A stretch of DNA of 64,000 nt, taken from Membranipora membranacea. Its lineage: Eukaryota; Bryozoa; Gymnolaemata; Cheilostomatida; Membraniporidae. A program made the translations under genes and the position numbers. The stretch's first letter is position 1. Each line of letters starts with the position of its first letter. Below are positions 36,736 to 49,900 of the stretch, piece by piece. The notes beneath the pieces were generated by a model, which ran no database searches, had not been told where the DNA came from, and was given only the letters and a program-made list of their open reading frames with translations. The stretch is taken from contig OU612073.1 in the NCBI GenBank assembly GCA_914767715.1, positions 7,070,001 through 7,134,000 on the forward strand. Direction: 5' to 3'.

Positions 36736-37014
36736 AGGTATTTCAATCTTACTACGTGGGACAGAATGATTGACAAAAAACTTTGGGCTCAATAATCTCC
36801 ATGATAATTTAACTGTTTATATTATACTCATGTAATCGTACTTAGGTTTCACTTTTGTTTTGGTATTTAAGTATTTGATAACAATCATCATTAACCTTTA
36901 TTTTAACGATTTAAGTAACTGCAAAACACTTCTAATAGACACCTGTTCAACCAGGGAGGATGGTTCAACCACATTTAATTATTTGTAATGGTTTTGTGAT
37001 TTGAAAGAGTTGTC

Positions 37015-38690
37015 CTCTTAATAAACAGTACTTGACAACTCCTGAGAATTACATGAGATGTGAAATCCTTTTTATAATCAGAGATTCAGGACAACACCTT
37101 GTTTTAATATTCTAAATTTTTTTATCAAAACTGTGTGATATTATGGCATACCTTACATTGTAACATAATAGCTATTCGAAACAAACGAAATAACAAGGCA
37201 TTGATTGTCTTGATGAGAGACTACAGCATTAGTTTGTTACTTCTCAATCTCATCTGTTATTTTTATTTAGGTTTATTGACATTAATTCTCATCTCAACCG
37301 ATGTTTTTCTGAGTATGTCAAATATATGCTATGATTGCAACTGATGAACTTTAATAATCCTGCTGCAAAGAGCAGCAGGTTTGGTGATTAAGTCACAATT
37401 GATAGCTGAATTTCATGTATTCGGAAATATTTTGAGAGTCGAAGCTTAGTTAAATTATCACGAGTATATATTGCCGATTATGAACACATTATTACCATCT
37501 TAATATTATCGCACTCGATACTGATTTATATACATATACAGAAATATATTTTTTTCATTGTCAATCTATTGTCGATAACTTTTTTGAATATTATATTTAA
37601 TAGAAATTTGGCACTGCGATAATAGATTTGCATGTAATCTGAGCAGAAAACAGTTTTATAAGTCATCAATAGCCGTGCATCCAAAATTCTATGGGCTCGC
37701 AATCATATTATGCAGTAGTCTAAGCCCCTAGACTTTTGCCCCCCCCCCCCTCTCACATTTCTCGTTGGCTGGCTGAGATGATAGATTGCATCATGGAAAG
37801 CACTTCACTGACAGAATGTATTATTGCCTGTTTCCTGCTGAACTTAGGGACTAGGTGGCAACAGCGTCAATCGAGTATCAATCTTAATCCTTGATTTCAA
37901 GCGACTTCCCTAAGTTTTCTTGCAGGTGATGTAATCTTTGATATTGAGATTCTTTTGTTCCCGTATCAGCAGGAAATCAAATTGTAATACTGCTGAACTT
38001 TACCTCAATCAAGATGATTATTTGTTGCAGCCTCACCGCCACATGAATTCTTGCTTGATAAGGGAACAAAAGGATCTTCATATCAAATATTACATCACCT
38101 GCAAAAAACTAAGGAAAGTGACTTGAAATCAGGGATTAGGTAAAATACTCCATCGGCGTTGTTAAGACCATAAGTAAAGCAGGAAACAAACAATAATATA
38201 TACTGCAAGTGGAGTGCTTTCCATGATGAAATCCATGATCTCAGCTAGCCAATGAGAAATGAGAGAAGTATAACAAATATGCGTCGGAGATCACAGCTGC
38301 ATAACATGAGTGCAAGCACATAGACTTTTGGTTGCACTGCCAATATGGCATTCAAATTGTCATATAACGCAAAACAGAAAATCGAAGCGATCATCCCCTT
38401 TTTCCTAAACTTTCTGTTGTCGTCATTAGACAGGACAATTCCTAAAATGCACTTGATGGCCTATAAAATGGTGTTGTGCTCAGACTTCGTACAATCTATT
38501 GCAGTGCCTGTTTTTCAATAAGTACATGTTTGATTTTTGCTTAGACTCACAGAATACTTCCAAGTCACTGAAATTCAGCTATCAGTTGTCCGAATCACCA
38601 AACCTGCTGCTCTTCGCAGGAACATTATTAAAGTTCATCTTTTGCAATCATCATAGCGTTTAATTGACATACTCGAGGGAAAAATGAATG
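37015..38690. repeat. Back-to-back inverted pair of flank repeats
   Basis: The part 37015-37990 matches window positions 1-1140. From about 37995 to 38690 the sequence is the inverted form of the same family (catcacctgcaaaaaact, caaacctgctgctcttcgc, cattattaaagttcatc). The two halves form an imperfect palindrome of about 1.7 kb with no receptor exons between them, suggesting that the repeat family moves or rearranges independently of the genes. Confidence 0.6.
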
Positions 38691-39998
38691 TACTAAAAAT
38701 TAAAACCCTAGCATACCAACATACCAGGTAGCTTGAAGGATTGAGCACAGCAGCATCACAAACAATGTCAAGGTCACGAATGTGTAGTCTTAGAGACACG
38801 GTTCTGGTCTTCGTCCATTTTACAATTTATTTCAAAAAGGCGCAAAGACCGTTTACCATGACCGCTCACAACGCAAACTCACTGCAGATGTTCGATGCAC
38901 CATATGATTGCAATGTGACAGCATTATGTGAGGTATGCAGGGCTTTTTTGAGATTGTTATATGAATAATGCCGTTTTAATGCAGTCTTCGTAGGGAAAGG
39001 CTAAGGCTTTGAGGTCAGCCAGGTTGTTGTGAGACTTGGGGGATAACCAAATAAAAAAGGCTAATACATTTTAAACCTTACCTTTTCTTCGATCTATGGA
39101 TAAACCTATTACATACATATGACTTCTTGTTAGACTTGTAGACTTGCTAGACTGCATGTTTGTTTTGCATGAAAGCTAAATTACGCAAAGGCAGCAAGAT
39201 TGAATACTGATGTCACTAATAGCCTCAGCACCACAACTAACACAAACCATAGTCTGAGTGTATACACAACTGATCTAAGTTATTGTGTAACTTCAGTTAC
39301 ACCTTTAACCTGCTCCAGTATCAAAGTATGGTGGATTGGAGCAGCTGATGAACATCCTGTAGATATAATTATTAATTACTGTCTGGTGTTGCTGCTGCTG
39401 GGTTCAAGATAGATGGTATGAAAAGTCACAGAGTATGAATTATGAATACAACCACTTATTTTTTTTATTTATTTACTTATTCGATCCATATTCATTTAGC
39501 CAGCCAAAAGCCGCTCTTTCTTGACCTTGCAGCTTTATTTAGCTGATATTTAGTATTATTCTCAGTGCGTCTTATTGTGACTTACTTACATCTTATTGTG
39601 ATTTACCTAAATTTATGTAGTAGTATATCAGCAAACTTAACAATGAAAAATGATTACATTCCGTGTATCAGGGTATCAGGTAGAGCAGCCATAAAAATTA
39701 GATCATACCACACTAATTATAGCATGTAGTGTCAGCGCTTCTCCTTAATATGTGACTCATATTTTTTAGTCTCATCTGGTAAATGTCTCAAATTCAATCA
39801 ATTACTTCAAGTCAATAAAAATTGAGATTGAAGAGGGTGAAAAATTCTAGACTGGATGAATATAAAGTGAGACGAGTGAAGGAATTTCATGCCCGATAAT
39901 AGTTCATAACCTCATGACTATAGTGCTATGTCGCATATTCGACCCACTTGGGGCCGAATACCCGAGCAGAACTGACACTACTGTTTCATTCATGTTTA
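38691..39998. other. Intergenic, no gene recognised
   Basis: A 75-residue plus frame (38741-38968) and a 70-residue one (39200-39412) exist, but show no recognisable domain, and nothing nearby supports them. No RNA gene was identified. Confidence 0.4.
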
Positions 39999-40052
39999 TT
40001 TTGTATGGAGTTAACTTCTTCCTGTTGAGGAAGAAGGCAACTCCATACAAAA
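39999..40052 (+). other. Strong 25-bp hairpin with 4-nt loop
   Basis: The arm ttttgtatggagttaacttc continued to ttcct (39999-40023) pairs with aggaagaaggcaactccata continued to caaaa (40028-40052) around a gttg loop, with two mismatches. It could be a foldback MITE remnant or a small-RNA hairpin; the 4-nt loop is short for a microRNA precursor. Confidence 0.6.
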
Positions 40053-40503
40053 AGTGTTTTGTTTACCTAATCAAATTTATCCACAACATTGTTCTTTAGA
40101 ATTTTGTTACAAGTAGGTATTAATTCAATTTACTAATGACTCATAGTTGAGATGCCTTTCGACATTAAAATAACATTTTATTTTGATTAATGGTGGAAAT
40201 AAGTTTAAACAGTCATCGTAAAAAATAAACCACGCTCTATCATACCTTCAAGGTTTCCTGTGTAAAAGGTCAGAATAGGTCAACTCCAAAACAGTAAGTC
40301 GTAGTACGCTCCAAAATAGTAATACTCTCCAAAATAATAATAATACCAAAATATTGCAGAGTAATATGCTGCTGAGGGCTCTCCAAAAAGAACTGCCCTG
40401 CCTTGATGTTCCCCCGGTTTTTATATGCACCGGGGTTCATCACGGCGGGTGAGCATGGCCAAACAACCGGAGGTAGCATTTGCCCATCCTCTTGAAAAGA
40501 GCG

Positions 40504-40735
40504 GAGATTGGATTTAGATTTTTTGTCTGATAAAAAGGTTTAGTTATACACATTATTTAAATGCTTGCGTTTGAACCCTCCAAAAAGACGGAGATTGGAT
40601 TTAGATTTTTTGTCTGATAAAAAGGTTTTAATTATACACATTATTTAAATGCTTGCGATTGAACCCTCCAAAAAGACGAAGATTGGATTTAGATTTTTTG
40701 TCTGATAAAAAGGTTTAATTATACACATTATTTTG
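40504..40735 (+). repeat. 87-bp tandem repeat, about 2.6 copies
   Basis: The unit begins gagattggatttagattttt and ends tgaaccctccaaaaagac. Copies start at 40504, 40591 and about 40679; the last is truncated after cacattattt. Differences between copies are single bases. Confidence 0.9.
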
Positions 40736-40840
40736 AAGTGGTTGACGCCGTTTGGTATCACCTGCTCCCATCCTCTTGGCTCCATTCTCTTTATCCGAAA
40801 TCTCCTGAGCTGTGAGAACTTGAGATCTCACAGCTACACA

Positions 40841-41120
40841 GATGGATGGTGTACATGGAAATTCATGAAGTTTGTAGAATAGCTCCAGATTAATTTCCTG
40901 TCTTTATTGCTGAAATAACGTTACGTTGTGACAAGTCATGTGACTTACGGGAGCAATCAAAACAAGCAAATAAACAATGTGGCTTTATCTCAGGAAGCTA
41001 TTAGCATCCATCCTCAAAACTTTACAATATGCAATTTGAGGCATTGATGGATATAATGTGAAAGTAATAAGGTCATTGACCAATTAGCCCGGAAGTTATG
41101 AGTGAAAAGCATGCAGAGAA
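40841..41120 (+). repeat. Dispersed direct repeat, copy 2
   Basis: This is the second copy of the 36366-36735 repeat, with internal deletions. It ends about 400 bp before the caspase-like gene and may overlap its upstream region. Confidence 0.6.
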
Positions 41121-41527
41121 GTGTGATGGTTCTAGCAATGAGCTAGTTCATTGGTTCTACAGTAATAATATTAGTCCTAATCAAACCGTTGTCTCTTGTC
41201 TCAGCCTTTAAACTATATAATAAAAAATTCAGTGATATTAAGTTATTGAGTGGACTCTATAGTTTGTGTTCATTCATATGTGATATGTGTTGAGTTGTGC
41301 TAATAATAACACAGAGTAAGGATAACTTACTCTGTGATAATAATAATTAAATAGACATCGAATTTTGCATATTCAATTTAGTGCCTACACCTGCACATTT
41401 AATATGTTTGTTTGGTATTTCCCAGTCAAAAAACCTTGTGGGGAAACCCAATTAGTGAGTCTGATTATAGAAGTACTAAATAGGTAGAGACCTATAAATA
41501 AGATCTTCACTTATATCTAGCACAGTT

Positions 41528-44094
41528 ATGGCAGCTGATGGACAGATTATGTATCCTATAACATTAGATAATGAGGATAGGCTGGTGTGTGATCTGAGAA
41601 AACTGGAGGTTTATCTGATAGAACTAAACTACAATCAGACTGATGTCTCCAGATTAGTATCAGAGTTATCTCAGCTACTGACTCAGAATAGTAGTAGTGT
41701 ATTAAGAGCAGCAGCAGAGAATAATAACACTGAGCTGGTCAAACTTATACTACAATCTGTAAATCCTGAGGAAAGACTACATTTCATACAGGAGCAGACT
41801 GAAGGAGCATATGGTCGTTGGACTATTGCACGCGACCACCATGAGTCATACAGACTAATACTACAGTCTATCAGCAGTGATGAGAGACTTCAGTTACTAC
41901 TGATGAAGGACAGCATCATTGGTCACACAATACTTCACTATCTAACAGCTAGGTATAATACAGAGATAGAAGAGATAGTAGATATGATATTACTATTAGA
42001 GCCTGTCAGTGAGGAGGAGCGTTACGTCTTACTCAGCGCACAGAATAATAAGATGATGACACCAGTACACTCTGCATGCATGTTTGGTCACACTAAAATA
42101 TTATATGTGATAATTAGACTTATCCCCACAGAGGAGACAAGGTATAACATTCTACAGAAACCTTGTAATAACGGATGGACACCTTTACATGTGTCAGCAT
42201 TGATGGGTCTTACACAACACATTAGGATTATCGCTAACTCTGTCAGTGCTGCTCAGCTGATCCAGTTACTAAGAATAACTGATGAGTATGGACACACACC
42301 TGTACAGGCGGCAGCAGCAAAGAATGAGCAGGCAGCAGTAGAGCTTCTACAGGAATATCAGTCTAAGGCTCTTATTGATATAGCTATACAAGAAACTGAT
42401 GAATCAGGTATCGTATAACACAAATGTTTGGTATTGGTAGTTTTGAGTTGGAATTTGCAAGGCAACAGCTTCAATATGATGCTATCGCCAGCAAAATACT
42501 AACATAACACTGCCATTTATTAAAATCCATCCTTATTACTAGTCGAACGTCCTTTAGTTAATCTATGCTCCTGTTACCTGACATAGGGATCAACTCTCAG
42601 TCTTTGGTTCTTAACTCTCTTGTCGCAAAAAAAGTAAACTTCATAGTGTGAAATGTAACAATTATGCTACTGCAGGGGGCTGATTTTTCAACATTTTTTG
42701 CAATTTTTTGGTTTAATAAAGAGGACAAGAAAGACTTCTTGTCCAGCTTTGTTTGTAGTGTCCTCACAACCACCCCACTAAGCTTTCCAGGACAATTTTG
42801 TAGCTAATAAACTTGCAAGTGCCATAAGTGCAAAGCTCTTTGAGAGCAATAATTTTTAACTTCATTCAGTACATTTCAGTTTATAAATTGATAGTCTGAT
42901 AATTTGCTGATGTGAATTAATTCAGCAATAGAAGAGTGTTTGTCGACCATATAATTTTCATGATCTCCAATTCAAATTTTCTCTGTCAACCAATGGCTTA
43001 CTAGTGTTGTGAGGTGTATGATAACCCTTGTGGACCTGATTTTGTAGTTCGGGAGCAAAATATACGACAGATAGAAGAAGAGGAACCCCTCACTGTCGGT
43101 CAGATTGAAGAGTTGTCCTCCTACAGCTCAAGATACATTCTCCCACACAATCAATCTAAAGTTAAGAGGTATGGGCTAGTTCTCTATAGCTCAGATGAGC
43201 GTCAAGGAGCAGAGGAAGAGGCAGACAACTTCAAGAACGCATTGGAGACAGCAGGATGTGAAGTCATCAAGTTGGAGTGGTCTAACACCTCAGAGCTCGG
43301 CAGCATGATAGACAGCTCTCTGACAGATATTGTTAGTAACTGTTCTCTGCTGATTGTGGCTGTGATGACTCATGGTTACAGAGGAGCACTGAGAGGAAGT
43401 GAAGGCTCTGAGATACCAATCAATGATATCCTGTTCCAGCTTGAATACACTTTACCCAAACAGCTTCCATTGGTGAGTGATGGAATAATTCATAAAGAAA
43501 AAGGCTTCTTACCTTGGATAAACCTGTAACTCTTTTATTAGAACTAGGATTTATTAAATATTAAGATTGTCTGCTGTGTTACACCCTCCCGAGTAAAGAA
43601 CTGATAACTCCTCTTCTTAATGCATTCATTGCCTAACATTGCTATTTGAATTTTATCAATTGTAAACCTTCTAATTATTCTGTATAATATTGCTGTTACA
43701 GGTTATGGTAGTGCAAGCCTGTCAGATATTCACAACACACGGAATAGTGCAGCCAGATGATTATGAATCGGATCCAGCTACTACCAGTCATGACACCAAC
43801 TCAAACGATAACAAACACATTGTGCTACGCAGACCACACACAGTGCTTCTATTGGCCACAGTGACAGGTGGACTGGCTATCCGTGGCGCATTTACAGGTG
43901 CCATTGCTGACCAAATCAGAGCAGCGGATGGCAAAACTGATATAAACACAATGTTTAAAAGAGCAGTAAATAGGATGAGAAGAGATGAACCAGCAAGTGC
44001 TGACCAGGTACCAGAACTAAGGGATACAACAGATAGAAGTCTGGTCCTCCCTCTTGTCAGCAATAATGCTGTCACTGCTAGCTCTACTCAGTAG
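41528..44094 (+). CDS. Ankyrin-repeat plus caspase-like protein
   Basis: Exon 1 (41528 to about 42407) encodes a helical N-terminus followed by several degenerate ankyrin repeats (MTPVHSACMFGHTKILYVI, GWTPLHVSALMG, GHTPVQAAAAKNEQAAVELL). The second part (about 43014-43472) is a caspase p20-like region: YGLVLYSSDERQGAEEEAD, then VAVMTHGYRG with the catalytic His. Exon 43702-44094 joins in phase 0 and carries VVQACQ with the catalytic Cys, then a p10-like region (LLLATVTGGLAIRGAFTGAI). Both catalytic residues are present; the usual QACRG reads QACQI. The role, probably proteolysis in cell death or immunity, is inferred from the family. The link between exon 1 (donor GTATCG, phase 1) and the p20 exon (entry phase 0) does not fit directly. 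Either a small exon is missed or these are two genes. Confidence 0.75.
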
Positions 44095-45864
44095 ACTTGG
44101 CTGCCTAGCAGTCAATAACCTGGGTGTATTTGTGATATACTCAAACATGTGGGCTAGGATCCAAGAACTTCAGTCGTAGTTGCCAAATTGCGGCCCATTT
44201 TGGAGCTTATATAAGCTGGAGACGTCCCACTGACTATTTTAAGCTTCATGGATGCTTTTAGAAACGGTGATAAAGCAGTATATTTCATCACAAAATTTCC
44301 ATTAATCGGCTAGTTTTCCATTGGTGTGACAGGAGTTATCTATTATCTTTGATTAACAAAATATTCTGTCATCGTTGTCGGAGTGAACATATCTTAACTC
44401 CTGACTGCTTTTCCTTGAGTAACTTATGACTTATGACTTATAAACACCTATTTAATTTCTTATGCATTATTTTTTTCAAAAAAATATACAAAAGAAAAGT
44501 GAAACCTTTCTACTTTATGACAAGAAAATAAACAAATGTTCTCGATACTGAATGATTGCTTATTATGAATAACATGATTTCTATGGTTACTTATTATTTT
44601 CCATACACGTTTATAATAACATACATCAAACCCAGTCAGGTTATCTTGTAAATTTGAAACTCTAACTGGAAGCTTGCCCAAGTCTAGTCAGTGATGAAAT
44701 GTTTGAGTTCACCCTTCTAATTATTCTCAGTTATATACAACTGCAGATCTTTGTCTGAATGGTGAGACCTCTGTTCTCCATGCAGTATGATGGAAGTGAC
44801 TAGCCTGTCTTGGCAAGCTTTGTTCGGTTGGGGGGGGGGGGGGTGAACAAAGCCAGGCTAGGCTAGGGAGTGGCCAACTCTCATGTCACTTTATCCTCGC
44901 AAAAACAAAAGCTGTAGTCTCAACATTACAGCCAATGCCTTGTTATTTCGTGAGCTCCAAATAGTTATTATATGACTAAAAAAGGTATGCTGTTGTGCTA
45001 AAAATGCGTCCGGTAAATGGCCATCGGCCACACATCTCTGAAAAAGGCCAATCCGATTGTGACAAATTTGGAGTGCCAACCAGGTGCCTATCGGGCAACC
45101 ACAGGATGCCATGCGGTTGACAAATAGGCATCCGGATGGGTTCTTACCGCAGCATCTGCAAAATTATTACACATGTTTTAATCAAATTTGAAGATTTTCA
45201 AAACGTGCCTTTCTCTGTTTAAAAAAAGGATAACATTTCTCGTACAGCTCTCAGGATTTGTCTAATGCTGTGTAGTAAGAGGACAACTCTTTCAAATAAC
45301 AATAAGATTACAAAAATTTATCCATTTGATCGAAATGACATGCAGTCTGAGACATGAGACTGTTTTCGCATCCCAGCATTGAATTGAATTTAAATTGATG
45401 GTGGATGAAATATCTGCATTGAATGTTATTATCTTAAAAAAAATAACACATGGGTTTCTCTTGCCGCGTAATTCTAGATCAAGCTTGATCCTTCCAAGGT
45501 GGCGGAGTGCTAATGAAAATTCAGAATTGTATCATGGCACTTTGATACACAGCTTTGGAAGAAATATACTTCCTCATCCACAGAGGGAACAAACTTGTTC
45601 GAACATAATACCGCTGGCTGCCAACAGTTAGATCTCATCATCCAAACATGGTGAAAGGCTCATCATATTTATTAAATAAATTTAGTATTACCCATCTGTC
45701 TCCCAAAGAGAATAATGGTTTTTTTCAGTCAATTTGGGTTTGACATTGCTCCATATCATCCTGGAAAGATGTTCTTCATAAAATGTTCAAAAATTCTAAT
45801 GATGGGGAAAAGGGACAAAAAGGTTAATATATAATCATATATATTAATATAATAATATATATAT

Positions 45865-45895
<31 letters not shown>

Positions 45896-46910
45896 GATTA
45901 ATCACAAACACAACAGAACTTTGCTCATACTGCACATCATAATGAGTGATGATCATAACAGAGACATTGTTTTCGATAGAACAAGCTACAACGTGGTTCT
46001 GACTACTACTCGCTTTACTGTCAGAATGTCCCTCTTTCTCAAATGCCTCTGGCTATGAAGAATATCTCCCTATGAAAATTGGAATGAAGGAAAATGACCT
46101 CATTTTTCTTAAATTAGGCCTTCCACGACATCTTTATCAGCGGCCCATATTTCTTTCTAGAATGCTTCGTACAATATTGCACTTTTGAACCTGGTCACAC
46201 AATGAGAGGTGTTTTAATCAACGTGCTGCTTGTCTTAGCCGATGGGAATGTATGAAAGCTGTTAAAAGAGGGGATGTGTTATTTCACAAATTTATACATT
46301 ATATTGAAATATCTCCACACCCCATACAAAAAAATTGGCACTGGACGGAGGTATTGAATAGTAGGCTGATTGTATTTGTAAACTATCACAAAGAGCTATG
46401 AACTTATTAATATCACTTATTACATTGGTATTATGCGCAGCAGACCATTCCCCACACATTTCTTGATAAGTCAAATACAGCCAACCAAACCTTACACCTT
46501 GGTCACCCATGCTCTTAACAAGCACTGGGAAATGATACATGTGAAACAAAGTGGTTGCCTAGCTACATTATGCTGAACTCAGCTGGGGGTCCTTAAGCCC
46601 CGCCTACTTAAGTAGGAATTCTTGTTTATTTTCATCTTCCCAGTGCTGCTCTGACTCCAAAGTTGGAAACAACATAACACTCTTTCACTTTCAATTCCGT
46701 CCAAAGGTTCATTATTTGTGATCACCCTTCATAAAGGAAGACATTTAATCGAAATTTCAATTGTTCAGTACATAGACACACCTGTTTCCGGTTGTCACAA
46801 GTAGCAAGTGTATGCACTTGTAAGGAAGGAATTTGGCTGATGCTGAAAGGTTTGGTGCATATCTACATTATCACCAGCTAGAGATAAGTGACTGACTGTA
46901 AGCTGCACTA
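44095..46910. other. Intergenic between caspase-like gene and rootletin
   Basis: No gene is recognised. It contains a poly-G run (44829-44842), a fragment of the flank-repeat family near 45240-45320 (ctctcaggatttgtctaatg, gaggacaactctttcaaa), and an (AT)n tract. A tgtttccggttgtc stretch at about 46784-46797 has an ETS-like CCGGAA core, about 115 bp before the rootletin start, and could belong to its promoter. Confidence 0.4.
45838..45896. repeat. (AT)n microsatellite
   Basis: An almost uninterrupted alternating tatata run with a few ataat and aaat breaks. Confidence 0.9.
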
Positions 46911-49900
46911 ATGAGTGGAGAAGAGCAACTTCTAGAGAAGGCTATTCAGGTATGCAACTTTTATAAAATGACACCAACAAAGGGTAACATTTTGTGGCTG
47001 TGTTCAATTCAGGTGTCCTGCAAGTGCTCTAGTATAGCTTATCTGTCATTGTGGTGTTAAGCAATTTTCTTTCGAAAAATAAAATGCCTTGCGAGGTGTT
47101 CTGTTGGTCCTTTTCCTGCTCATCAATTTTTTCAATGGGATTCTTTTAGGCAATACAGGCCAGGTATGCCTTATATGCTTGTTATATGAGTTGATTTATT
47201 GTGATCCAGTTTGATATTCCATGACAGTCAAGCTGGTTATGTAGATTTATGTGTATTCGAGTTTCAGATATCGCCATAAAATGCTGGTTGTTCTTGTTTT
47301 GTTTCTGATATGCATTGCTACCTGTCTAGATGGCAGACACTCTGTTGTTGTCGTAGCATATTGGCTGTCAGGTTTTTCGCAAGTCTTTCACTGTCAGGTC
47401 TTCCAGTTCGTAAAACCTCCTTTACCTTTTGGATAAATTATTTATTCAAATGTTGCTATTGGATTAGCTTGCCCAACCATCTAGCCAACTTTTGCTGATT
47501 TGAAGATGGATGCATTAATTTCTGTGAGAATTATGTTCTAAATTATCCGAAGGGAAATTATAATGCTTGCTTACTTGATACATGATAATATTGCAATTTC
47601 AGTCAGCCGGCAGAATTGCTATAATTGTGAGGCGGCTCAATGCCTTACCAATAATATTGATCGATACGTTTATATTCATTTTACTTTCCATCAGTCATAA
47701 AACGCCCCTCTTTTGTGATCTTCAACTTATCCAGTATGATAGGCTATCAAAAACAACCATCATACATTTTGTATTTGATTGAAGTGATAGAAGAAGAATG
47801 ACATAATGATAATTGAAATATGTTGTAATAACTATTTTGTTGTCGCTGCAGAATTCCAACTCAAGTCAACAGGCCAAAAATTGTGTAAGGGGATAGTCTT
47901 ACTAATCAATCTACAGGATCAAACTTATCCACATAACGGGCCTCTCCAGCCCCCTTCCCTAAAATGTTTCAATAACCAACGATGATATCATGCTATCATA
48001 GTGGGATTAACAATCAATATTGACTACAAAAGATATTTGTAATACCATACTTAGAGAGTTGAGATCAATTGTTTTAGCTTCCAATACTGAAGGATGGGCC
48101 TTCTGTTGTTATGTAATGGTTAATTGGCTGATATTATTCAGGGCTTTCTGGTCCCATAGCACTGGGGTTCTCTTCGCAGGTAGATTTATCTAATGATAAA
48201 TATAATAAAGTAATTGAGCGAGAATTGATTTCTCATGGGTTTGAGATTGGAAAATAGCGTCTCTTCGCTCATGATTGTGCTAATTTTATCATGTTGTTTG
48301 TTTTACTCTAAGTCTATCTGTGATGCTGTCCATTCCATTTAATCAATGTACTTGCACAACTTTTGAATAGACACCATAGCTAATTATTTTGGTGGTTGTA
48401 GCAAGAAGTGATAGGATATGGTTGTAGTTTGTGTAAGCAGTTGTAACATTCTTTGGTATAGCTTACCAACTTAGAATCTTTATCTATTTTGTTATGTAAC
48501 ATCTTAGAGGTCTGAAGCACTTGGAACATTTTAGTCAGACAACAGTGGGCGTATATATCAGTTTCAGCTAAAAAAAATATGCTACAGCTTAGAATTTTCC
48601 TAAAATTTAGAAGCGGTAACATTTATTAGTTTACCATGCAGGGACCTTGATACTGCACACAAGCAGCATATTAGGACCAAGCCATAGACTTAATACCCTG
48701 CATATTAAGTGTATTAATTCTTTTGACCCTCATACCCTCAAAGTATTGTGCCGAATGTAATTTATATTGGAGCTATGACGGTGAAACTTTGGATCGGACT
48801 AAATACAATGATTAGACTTATACAATGACCATTTCGTTTTGATATCAAATCCGATTTAATTAATACAATGCCGGTTGCACAGCGCACCGGTTTTTAGCGT
48901 GTCTATCAAAAGCTCATTGCAGAATTTTTCAATTTGTGTAGTATAAACCCAGTACGCTGATAATGGTGAATTTGGTCTGCGGCTCCTGAAAGTCTTTGAA
49001 TTCCCTTCGACCTTGATTGCAGCTAAAATTCTCTGTGACCAATTAATGAATTTAAGGCATCACGTCATGGTACCACTGACTTCTAAATAGTGCTGGATTG
49101 GATGATCGGTCCCAGAATTGGCCTAATTTGAATAGAAGGGAAAAACTGCATCTGTCCAAATACTATTGTGTTGGCAGCAAGCCATCATATCATTCTCACG
49201 GGCTTCTGGGTAATATCGTTGTGTATCGAATTTCACTCTGATGGAATCAATTTACTTTTGGGATCAGTTAGCCTATCCCTGATGTAGATAAGTAATTTCC
49301 CCAGTCTGGTTTTCTGTCAGTATTGAAATGTCTGAGAGATGATAGTCCGGAAAGTCACTAAGAGTCTGAAGCGTCTGTTGCTATGTCCAGATTGATTTGT
49401 ATTGGAAGCTTTGGCATCAGATATAAAATTAATACCAGTTGTCTAAGTATTGATGTGTTCATTGTCTCCCTCCGTCTATGCTGGTGATATCGGTATTTTA
49501 TCCTCACATATATTACATACTCTTCAAATAAATTACTGCTTTTGGAATAAAGCTCTTTTTTGCAAATATCTGATTATTGTTTGTGTATTGGAATAAGCTA
49601 TTACTTGAATTAATAGCATTTTGATGTAAAGACCAGCTTGATCAGTTTTCGATAGTTTGAATTGTCTATAATCTCTATGTTAAGTCAGCCTAAGGGTTTA
49701 GTTAAGTTGTTGAGAATAGTTTAATGCTCGGCACTCAAACGGATTTAAACTGCAATCGAAGTATGTGTGGCCTGTAGTTTTGTGTGCACAAGCGACCTGC
49801 TCTTGCTGCCGGCTTTTTTGCTGACTCGCCAAAATGTGCCTTTCCTTGGTAGCGTTGAATAAACATCATGCTTACAGCAGTTTATTTGGATAAAAAACAT

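Noticed and set aside
43788-44075. Minus-strand 95-residue frame opposite the caspase p10 exon
   Set aside because: It is a shadow of the coding exon with QAC and p10 signatures on the plus strand.
45756-45956. Tyrosine/isoleucine-rich minus frame
   Set aside because: It is the translation of the (AT)n microsatellite.
46780-46800. RFX X-box for rootletin regulation
   Set aside because: The tgtttccggttgtcac stretch only loosely resembles an X-box half-site pair and fails the consensus at a core position.
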